Source of the DNA: Porticoccaceae bacterium
GTDB taxonomy: Bacteria; Pseudomonadota; Gammaproteobacteria; Pseudomonadales; Porticoccaceae
Direction: 5' to 3'
DNA: 18,250 nucleotides
NCBI GenBank assembly: GCA_019090225.1
Contig: JAHRWI010000162.1
Coordinates: 1-18,250, forward strand
The position numbers and the translations under genes were made by a program. The notes under the pieces are model-generated. The model did no database searches. It was given only the letters and a program-made list of their open reading frames with translations, and was not told the origin of the DNA. Positions 12,712 to 18,250 of the stretch are shown in pieces (within the stretch, counting starts at the first letter, position 1; each line of letters starts with the position of its first letter).

Positions 12712-12822
12712 TTAGCCCAATGGCATCGGACGCACGGGATTACTGCCGTCCCAACCTTTAGCGGCATCCATGTCTTTCACTACGTAGGCCACTTGCCGGA
12801 TGGTTCCCAGTGCTTGTGTCAT
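12712..12822 (-). pseudogene. VOC/glyoxalase-family gene remnant (internal deletion, 36 codons)
   Basis: The ATG at 12822 is preceded by an excellent Shine-Dalgarno site (AAGGAG, seven bases away). The first 21 codons, MTQALGTIRQVAYVVKDMDA and one more residue, look like the first strand and helix of a VOC (glyoxalase/bleomycin-resistance) domain. The reading frame then jumps to KGWDGSNPVRPMPLG and stops. From memory, W-D-G-S/T-x-P-V-R is typical of the extreme C-terminus of some VOC proteins. The simplest reading is an in-frame internal deletion that removed more than 100 codons while leaving both ends. It may still be translated as a short peptide. It lies between the symporter and the epoxide-hydrolase-like gene, all on one strand. 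Confidence 0.6.
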
Positions 12823-12877
12823 TATTGTCTCCTTAGGGTTTAGTTATTTTAATTCGGCTTTTTCTAAGATTAAAACC

Positions 12878-14653
12878 TTAGTGGTGATGGGCTACTCCTG
12901 CGCCTGCCGGAATACGAATATCATCGACCATGTCCTGTACTTCCTGAGGCGGTGGCGCAGTCAAGCGACTGATGATGACGGTTACCAGAATATTGAGCGC
13001 CGCGCCAACTGTGCCGATACCTGTGGTGGAAATACCAAACCACCAGTGCTCGGCATTATTAAGCCCAGGTTCCATAAAATTGAAATAGACGATGTAGCCG
13101 ACCGTGAGCACCAGCCCGGTTAGCATACCAGCGATGGCACCTTGGCGGTTCACTCGTTTAGAAAAAATGCCCATAACTATAGGCGGAAACAGCGAAGCCG
13201 CCGCCATACCAAAAGCAAAGGCTACGGTCTGAGCGACAAAAGCTGGGGGATTTATGCCAAACCACCCGGCAACTAAAATGGCCGCTACCGCAGCGAGCCT
13301 TGCAGACAATAGCTCTTGCTTGTCGGTGATGTTAGGCATAAAAGTCCGCTTCATCAGATCATGGGCGATGGAACTCGAAATCACCAACAGCAAGCCCGCT
13401 GCGGTGGACAAGGCTGCAGCGACTGCGCCAGCCGCGATCAGGGCCACTACCCAGTTGGGGAGTTGCGCAATTTCCGGGTTGGCCATAACCATGATATCCC
13501 GGTCCACATAGATTTCGTTCGGCGTAGCAGTGAGTGCATTGCTTACCAGGCGCTCGCCATATTTGCCCCTTTCACCAGTAAAATTTGGCTTGACGGGATC
13601 AAGGGCTTTACCGGCACGGTATTGAATAATACCGTCGCCGTTTTTATCCTGCCAGGCGATCAAACCGGTATTTTCCCAGTTGCCCACCCAGGCCGGAGCC
13701 TCGGCATAGGGGACTTCGTTAACGCTTTCAGACAGGTTCAGGCGGGAAAAAGCGGCTACTGCGGGGATAGTGGTATACATCACACAGATAAAAGCCAGAG
13801 CATAACCGGCTGACTTTCGGGCATCCGATACTTTAGGGACCGTGAAAAAGCGCACGATGACGTGGGGCAGCCCGGCGGTGCCAATCATCAAAGCGGCGAC
13901 GATAGCCAGAGAATCGATCTTACTGCGGGTTGCCTGGGTGTAGGCAGTAAAGCCCAACTCAACGGTGACCTGATCTAATTTTTGTAGCACGGTGAGTCCA
14001 GAGCCATCATTGAGCATGTCACCAAAGCCAAATTGCGGAATAGGGTTGCCTGTCCACATGATCGATAAAAATACTGCGGGTACCAGGAAGGCAAAAATCA
14101 GCACGCAATATTGTGCGACCTGGGTGTAGGTAATGCCTTTCATGCCGCCCATGACCGCGTAGAAAAAGACGATGCCCATGCCGATCACCACGCCGGTATT
14201 GATATCCACTTCGAGAAAGCGCGAAAAGACAATACCGACGCCGCGCATTTGCCCAGCGATATAGGTGAAGGAAATAAATATTAAGCAGATCACGGCAACG
14301 ACGCGGGCGACATCCGAATAATAACGATCGCCGATAAATTCGGGCACGGTAAAGCGGCCGAATTTTCGTAGGTAAGGGGCCAGCAACAGGGCTAGCAAGA
14401 CATAACCACCGGTCCAGCCGATCATGTACACAGCGGCATCGCGCCCGGCAAAGGCGAGCAGACCGGCAACGGATAAAAACGATGCGGCGCTCATCCAGTC
14501 TGCCGCGGTGGCCATGCCGTTAATCAGTGGGGGTATGCCGCCGCCAGCGACATAGAAATCTTTGGTCGAACCGACCCGTGACCAGAAGGCGATGCCGATA
14601 TACAGGGCGAAGGACAGGCCGACAAAAATATAACTGAGTGTTTGTGCATCCAT
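12878..14653 (-). CDS. Sodium:solute symporter, VC_2705 subfamily (acetate/carboxylate uptake)
   Basis: This is an inner-membrane symporter of 591 residues in the SSS family with about thirteen helices. Typical features are the STKDFYVAGGGIPPLINGMATAADWMSA start (29-56), GRFTVPEFIGDRY, YTQVAQYCVL and the late SLFPPIVMGIFSKRVNRQGA segment. The extended loop around 320-380, with D336-K-N-G-D-G-I-I-Q, is characteristic of the VC_2705 type, which pairs with a DUF4212 subunit, and related proteins take up acetate (ActP-like). That loop resembles the first nine positions of an EF-hand calcium loop but has Ala at position 12. The ATG is three bases after the DUF4212 stop with GGGAGG upstream, so the two are translated together. 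The C-terminus ends in three histidines. Confidence 0.92.
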   Translation of the reverse strand: MDAQTLSYIFVGLSFALYIGIAFWSRVGSTKDFYVAGGGIPPLINGMATAADWMSAASFLSVAGLLAFAGRDAAVYMIGWTGGYVLLALLLAPYLRKFGRFTVPEFIGDRYYSDVARVVAVICLIFISFTYIAGQMRGVGIVFSRFLEVDINTGVVIGMGIVFFYAVMGGMKGITYTQVAQYCVLIFAFLVPAVFLSIMWTGNPIPQFGFGDMLNDGSGLTVLQKLDQVTVELGFTAYTQATRSKIDSLAIVAALMIGTAGLPHVIVRFFTVPKVSDARKSAGYALAFICVMYTTIPAVAAFSRLNLSESVNEVPYAEAPAWVGNWENTGLIAWQDKNGDGIIQYRAGKALDPVKPNFTGERGKYGERLVSNALTATPNEIYVDRDIMVMANPEIAQLPNWVVALIAAGAVAAALSTAAGLLLVISSSIAHDLMKRTFMPNITDKQELLSARLAAVAAILVAGWFGINPPAFVAQTVAFAFGMAAASLFPPIVMGIFSKRVNRQGAIAGMLTGLVLTVGYIVYFNFMEPGLNNAEHWWFGISTTGIGTVGAALNILVTVIISRLTAPPPQEVQDMVDDIRIPAGAGVAHHH

Positions 14654-14656
14654 AAG

Positions 14657-15082
14657 CTAAGCCTCCCTTTTCTGGGGGGATTGCGGGGAAGGTTGGTCAT
14701 GATTAACAGAGTCATCATCGACCCCATGAGCCCGTTCAATGCGCAGCATCCAGAAGTGGTAGATAAAAATGATCACCACAAAACATAACATGGCACCCTG
14801 CTGGGTAAACCAGAAGCCTAGGGGGAAACCACCCAGGTAAAACTGATCGAGCCAGTCGCCGAGAATGATGCCGCAGACAAAGGAGACAAAGGCCCAGGCG
14901 CTGAGTAGAGTGATTAGTACTTTTACATTGGCCCGCCAGTAGCTTTTTAAATTGGCTTCTGAGAGCACCTCGTCGTCGTGGTGGGAATGGCCGGGCAGGT
15001 TCTCCGCCTCATCGTGATGATAGACGGTGTCACCGTTGCTGGTAGTCTCGTTGTTATTCTTTGGCACTGGCTCGCGGCTCAT
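14657..15082 (-). CDS. DUF4212 small subunit of sodium:solute symporter
   Basis: The 141-residue protein has two membrane helices (about 53-74 and 93-113). The conserved core starts at K46-SYWRANVKVL and ends at RIERAHG, matching the small partner of VC_2705-type symporters. The core is about 75 residues. The rest is a 45-residue hydrophilic start with HSHHDD and acidic residues and a 22-residue charged tail, both longer than I expect for the family. No internal methionine offers a shorter start, and AAGGGG precedes the ATG at 15082, so the extension is real. The histidine-rich stretch could bind metal, which is speculation. Co-translated with the symporter. Confidence 0.9.
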   Translation of the reverse strand: MSREPVPKNNNETTSNGDTVYHHDEAENLPGHSHHDDEVLSEANLKSYWRANVKVLITLLSAWAFVSFVCGIILGDWLDQFYLGGFPLGFWFTQQGAMLCFVVIIFIYHFWMLRIERAHGVDDDSVNHDQPSPQSPQKREA

Positions 15083-15143
15083 TCTTACCCCTTATTTTTG
15101 CGATGCGTTTTTGGAGGCGAACACTGGCAAGTGATGGCAGTAA

Positions 15144-15187
15144 TGTCAACTGACTGTCGCTTACGACAGGAATAAAGACTGCGACAG
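15144..15187 (-). promoter_or_regulatory. Candidate regulator site and -35 box before the symporter operon
   Basis: CTGTCG (15154-15159) and CGACAG (15164-15169) form a perfect six-base inverted repeat around CTTA, and a further CGACAG lies at 15182-15187. Just downstream on the minus strand is a consensus TTGACA (15149-15144). No good -10 hexamer follows at 17 bases (CAGTGT, 2 of 6), which fits a promoter that needs an activator bound at the repeat. Symporters of this group are controlled in Vibrio and Pseudomonas by CrbSR/MxtR-ErdR two-component systems; whether this site belongs to such a regulator is not known. Confidence 0.4.
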
Positions 15188-15236
15188 GCTGTACTGTGAG
15201 GTTGGTCAAGGTGTTTTTGCTTGCTAGCCAATGACG

Positions 15237-15561
15237 CTATTCAATAAACTGAGGCACTTTGGTTTCCAGTATTCGGATTAAGTCTTTATCCATATATTCG
15301 TAGTTATCGGGTATGCCCAGGCAACTAATACGTTGGCCCCTGATTAAAGGTTTGAACTTTTGAAGCAACTTCTTTTTATGGCTTTGCTCCATAACAAAAA
15401 TATATCTGGCCCATTCTATATCTTCGGTGCTGACCAACACTTCAGTCCCCCGTATTTAAGCCGGCTGAGTGGACATCCCAGCTAGGCTGCTTACAGAATA
15501 TGGCTTCTGCGGTAGGGTTACGTAATTTGTTTTGACTGCAAAGAAAAAGTATTCACTTCAT
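15237..15561 (-). pseudogene. Low-molecular-weight tyrosine-phosphatase-like gene, broken twice
   Basis: From the ATG at 15561 the frame reads M-K-stop-ILFLCSQNKLRNPTAEAIF, with C-x5-R (CSQNKLR), the phosphatase P-loop, then WDVHSAGLNTG. At a run of five Cs on the plus strand (15447-15451) the frame is lost. Removing one base joins it to TEVLVSTEDIEWARYIFVM and the terminal PDNYEYMDKDLI segment, giving 107 residues, the normal size for this small phosphatase-like family. Lesion one is TGA at codon 3 (15555-15553); lesion two is the +1 shift. The 67-codon frame from 15440 is only the C-terminal half and lacks the P-loop, so it is not an intact gene. It starts 21 bases after the acyl-CoA ligase stop, in the same direction. 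Confidence 0.8.
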
Positions 15562-15582
15562 TTTTTAAGAAGACAAATCAAT

Positions 15583-17277
15583 TTAACTGTGTTCCGCTTG
15601 CCAGATGACCTGCTCATTCAGCTCGGCATCAATAAAGTGCTGATAGCGTGCTTCGAGCTGCTTGCGGCGTATTTTTAATGTCGGGGTCAGCAGCTCATTG
15701 TCTATGGTCCACAGTTCTTCACTGACGATCAAATGATCCAGGCGCTGGTGGCTCTCCAGTTCGCTGTTTACTTCGGCCAGTGTGATTAGCAAGCGTTCGT
15801 GGACGAGGTCGCGATTGGCCGCGTCACTGGAATTGGTATCGGCATTGATATCGCTACTGCTACCGGAATATAAGTGTGCGCCGAGCACCACGACCACAAT
15901 CGGTTGTTTGCGCCCGGAACCCAGCACACAGGCCAGCTCAATATCGGCATTGCGGCCAAGCAGGTTTTCAATAGGCGCGGGGGAGACATATTTGCCTTTG
16001 CCGGTTTTAAACTGTTCCTTGGCCCGGCCGACAATTTTGTAGGCTTTACCATCATTAACTTCGCCGAGATCGCCGGTGTGGAACCAGTCATCGGTAAAGG
16101 CTTCTTCCGTCGCCTCCGGGTTGAGATAATACTCACTGAATACGGCGTCGCCGCGAATCAATATCTCGCTGCTATCGGACAGTTTCATTTCAACGCAGGA
16201 TAAGGGTCGTCCGATGGTGCCCAGTAAATTCTGCTCAAAGGGAATGGTGGCGCAGGATAAGCCTCCGGTTTCGGTCATGCCCCAGCCTTCACTAATATTG
16301 ATACCCAGGCGGTTATACCAATCCAGAAGACTGGCCGAAATTGGTGCGGAACCGGAGCCGAATAATCGACAGTTGTTGAGTCCTAAACCTTTGCGAATTT
16401 TTCTCGCGACCAGGTGCTTAATGATCGGGATACGCAGCAAGCGCTGTAGCTTCTGGTCGGGCAGTTTGGCCAGTATTTCGCCCTGGAATTTGGTCCATAG
16501 ACGAGGCACGGAAACAAAGTGGGTCGGTTGTGCATACTTGACGTCATCAATAAAAGTATCCAGGGATTCGGTGAAATAGACCTCATTGCCGCCATAAATC
16601 GACGTCCATTCTACCGTGCTACGCTCAGTGATATGAGCCAGCGGCAGGTAAGACATACAGCGATCTTCAGTTTTCATGGCAAAGATATCTGCTGAACTGT
16701 CAGCAGAGGCGGCGATATTTTTATAGCTCAGCACCACGCCCTTGGGCAAGCCGGTGCTGCCGGAGGTGTAGACCAGGGTCATGGTGTCTTCCGCTGCTGG
16801 CTCGGCGATTTGTTGCAGGGGTGGGTGGTCAGTTAACCATTGCTGCCAGTCGGCCTGGGCATCGATGGTGGGATAGGGCATGGCAATACGTAATAGTTCA
16901 GGGTTTATCGCCTGCTGGGCAGCTTCAAGGCTATCCAGTTTGCCGACAAAGATGGCTCTGGCCTGGCTGTGGCCCAAGATATGTTCAATGGTTTCTGGAC
17001 CTGCGGTAGTGTAAATCGGCACACTGATCATGCCCGCCATCATGATGGCAATGTCTGCGATAAACCATTCGGCGCAGTTCTTGGCGAGAATGCCAATGCG
17101 ATCTCCCGGCTGATAACCCTGAGCTTGCAGGCCGCTGGCGGTACAGCGGGCCTGGCGATCCACTTCGGCCCAGGTCAGTGTTCGCCAGAGTCGGTTTTCT
17201 GGCTGATGTAAGAAGTTATTGTCAGGGTGAGTGGCCACCCGGTGAAGGAATTCTTGCAGGGGCAGTCGGTGTTCCAT
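15583..17277 (-). CDS. AMP-forming long-chain fatty acid-CoA ligase
   Basis: The enzyme activates a carboxylic acid to its CoA thioester through an acyl-adenylate. Its 564 residues carry the full adenylate-forming motif set: TSGSTGLPKG (171-180), GWGMTETGG (331-339), WFHTGDLG (398-405, with the ribose-binding Asp at 403) and the catalytic lysine K535 in TPTLKIRRK. The overall pattern, including SVPRLWTKF and a long C-terminal part, is that of long-chain/bubblegum-type FACS rather than acetyl-CoA synthetase. A Ser/Asp/Asn-rich insert lies near 472-488. ATG at 17277 has GAGGAGA eight bases upstream; the TTG five codons earlier overlaps that site and is rejected. It follows suhB after 156 bases. 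Its product could feed the acyl-CoA dehydrogenase elsewhere in the window, but substrate is unknown. Confidence 0.92.
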   Translation of the reverse strand: MEHRLPLQEFLHRVATHPDNNFLHQPENRLWRTLTWAEVDRQARCTASGLQAQGYQPGDRIGILAKNCAEWFIADIAIMMAGMISVPIYTTAGPETIEHILGHSQARAIFVGKLDSLEAAQQAINPELLRIAMPYPTIDAQADWQQWLTDHPPLQQIAEPAAEDTMTLVYTSGSTGLPKGVVLSYKNIAASADSSADIFAMKTEDRCMSYLPLAHITERSTVEWTSIYGGNEVYFTESLDTFIDDVKYAQPTHFVSVPRLWTKFQGEILAKLPDQKLQRLLRIPIIKHLVARKIRKGLGLNNCRLFGSGSAPISASLLDWYNRLGINISEGWGMTETGGLSCATIPFEQNLLGTIGRPLSCVEMKLSDSSEILIRGDAVFSEYYLNPEATEEAFTDDWFHTGDLGEVNDGKAYKIVGRAKEQFKTGKGKYVSPAPIENLLGRNADIELACVLGSGRKQPIVVVVLGAHLYSGSSSDINADTNSSDAANRDLVHERLLITLAEVNSELESHQRLDHLIVSEELWTIDNELLTPTLKIRRKQLEARYQHFIDAELNEQVIWQAEHS

Positions 17278-17343
17278 TCCAGCTCTCCTCAACTCAGGCC
17301 TGTTTGGCCATTTTGATCACTACTCAAACGGCAATAAGTGTAG

Positions 17344-17390
17344 CTGAAATTTCAGGGGGCAGGCTTGGTGATTTTTCTATGCGGAAAAAT
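17344..17390. repeat. Palindrome and AT hairpin upstream of the acyl-CoA ligase
   Basis: CTGAAATTTCAG (17344-17355) is a perfect 12-base palindrome 67 bases before the ligase ATG, a size suited to a dimeric regulator. Nearby, ATTTTTC (17371-17377) and GAAAAAT (17384-17390) form a seven-base stem with a six-base loop, with no T run after it on the minus strand, so it does not look like a terminator. I do not recognise either as a named operator. Confidence 0.35.
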
Positions 17391-17433
17391 ACTCGTCAGT
17401 AAAAGGTCTTGTTACGAAGTGCTGTTAGCAAAG

Positions 17434-18237
17434 TTATTTCAGTTGCCCCAGGTGTTTGCCAACGGTTTGCAAGGTGGGTTTCAGTAAACGAGGGGTTGCA
17501 GCAACGATATGCCCTGATTCTAAATAGCGATTACCACCCTGAAAGTCGGCAACCAGACCACCGGCTTCCTGTATAAGCAGTATTCCGGCAGCAATGTCCC
17601 AGGGTTTGAGATACATTTCCCAGAAGGCATCAAAGCGTCCGGCTGCGACATAAGCCAGGTCGAGGGAGGCCGCGCCCATACGTCGAATGCCCGAGGAGTT
17701 ATTGGCCAGGGCGGCCATGGACATTAGATAAGGTGACATGTTTTCAAAGGGCTTGCCGCTAAAGGGGATGCCCGTTGCGTAAATAGCACCTGCGGTTTCA
17801 ATTCGGCCCGAGACACGAATGCGAGAGCCGTTGAGCCGAGCACCTCGGCCGCGACTGGCAGTAAACTCTTCTAGTTTAACCGGGTCGTAAACAAGACCGT
17901 GTTCGAGTCGGCCTTTGTAGCGAAAGGCGATAGAGATAGCGTAGTGAGGAATGCCGCGAATAAAATTAGTGGTGCCGTCCAGAGGATCGATGATCCATTC
18001 AGAATCGGGGTCGCTACCGACATGGCTGCCCGATTCTTCGCAGAGAATGCTGTGGGCAGGGAAGGCTTTTCTTAAATGGTAGATAATTTCGTCTTCGGCA
18101 GCGCGATCGACTTCGGTAACAAAGTCATTCTGACCTTTCTCATCAACCTGGATACGATCGAGCTTTGAAGCGGCTTTGACAATCAAATTGCCGGCACTGC
18201 GGGCTGCTTGTAAGGCGATGTTGACCATCGGTTCCAT
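17434..18237 (-). CDS. suhB: Inositol-1-monophosphatase family protein (SuhB)
   Basis: This is a magnesium-dependent sugar/inositol phosphate phosphatase; in E. coli SuhB also joins the rRNA antitermination complex. From ATG 18237 the product has 267 residues, the E. coli length, and aligns from its first residues (MEPMVNIALQAARSAGN). Metal and catalytic residues fall at the same numbers as in E. coli: E67 (EESG), D84 and D87 (IDPLDGTTNF), followed by the late W-D-I-A-A-G block. An in-frame ATG two codons earlier (18243) is possible; the window ends too soon to judge the ribosome site. It is the first visible gene of the long minus-strand row. Whether it keeps the RNA-polymerase-related role cannot be read here. 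Confidence 0.92.
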   Translation of the reverse strand: MEPMVNIALQAARSAGNLIVKAASKLDRIQVDEKGQNDFVTEVDRAAEDEIIYHLRKAFPAHSILCEESGSHVGSDPDSEWIIDPLDGTTNFIRGIPHYAISIAFRYKGRLEHGLVYDPVKLEEFTASRGRGARLNGSRIRVSGRIETAGAIYATGIPFSGKPFENMSPYLMSMAALANNSSGIRRMGAASLDLAYVAAGRFDAFWEMYLKPWDIAAGILLIQEAGGLVADFQGGNRYLESGHIVAATPRLLKPTLQTVGKHLGQLK

Positions 18238-18250
18238 TGTCATACCAGGG

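Noticed and set aside
13316..13813. 165-codon plus-strand frame opposite the symporter
   Set aside because: Shadow of a clear SSS transporter; no sensible protein features.
15237..15440. 67-codon frame as an intact small gene
   Set aside because: It is the C-terminal half of a phosphatase-like protein whose P-loop half lies upstream in another frame.
15786..16203. Frames of 109-116 codons on both strands over the acyl-CoA ligase
   Set aside because: They overlap a long frame with all adenylate-forming motifs.

Overview
The window looks like chromosomal DNA of a Gammaproteobacterium, probably uncultured or marine. The evidence is an E. coli-like SuhB, a VC_2705-type sodium:solute symporter with its DUF4212 partner, an OFA-family MFS carrier with its small companion, and moderate GC with Gram-negative Shine-Dalgarno sites. 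Its main feature is a compact, apparently complete cofactor F420 locus, which is rare in this class.

Positions 1-7536 (F420 region). A luciferase-like monooxygenase (LLM) gene on the minus strand runs off the left edge. Divergent from it are a second LLM gene and then npdG/fno (F420:NADPH oxidoreductase), cofE, cofD, cofC and fbiC (fused CofG-CofH), all on the plus strand. cofC-fbiC supply the deazaflavin core Fo, the activated phospho-acid, its transfer and the glutamate tail. NpdG links F420 to NADPH, and the LLM proteins are possible but unproven users. CofE stands alone, without the FMN reductase domain of actinobacterial FbiB, so the starter unit (2-phospholactate, 3-phosphoglycerate or PEP) is an open question. 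cofC is odd: short in-frame tandem repeats lie upstream of it, inside it and in its C-terminal tail.

Positions 7537-11605 (plus strand). An AT-rich gene for an unknown three-helix membrane protein looks foreign. It is followed by an OFA-type MFS transporter, its 42-residue small subunit, a small membrane protein and an acyl-CoA dehydrogenase whose catalytic glutamate appears to sit at the isovaleryl-CoA/long-chain position.

Positions 11636-18237 (minus strand, read right to left). suhB; an AMP-forming long-chain acyl-CoA ligase; a broken tyrosine-phosphatase-like gene (in-frame TGA plus a frameshift in a five-base run); DUF4212 plus the sodium:solute symporter (probably acetate or another small carboxylate); a 36-codon remnant of a VOC/glyoxalase gene; a limonene-epoxide-hydrolase-like protein with a complete active site; and a GNAT-fold acyltransferase with LuxI/FeeM-type residues.

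Overall the window combines F420 synthesis with acyl-CoA and small-acid metabolism. No rRNA, tRNA, CRISPR array, insertion sequence or convincing intrinsic terminator was seen, and no gene-free stretch exceeds 300 bases.
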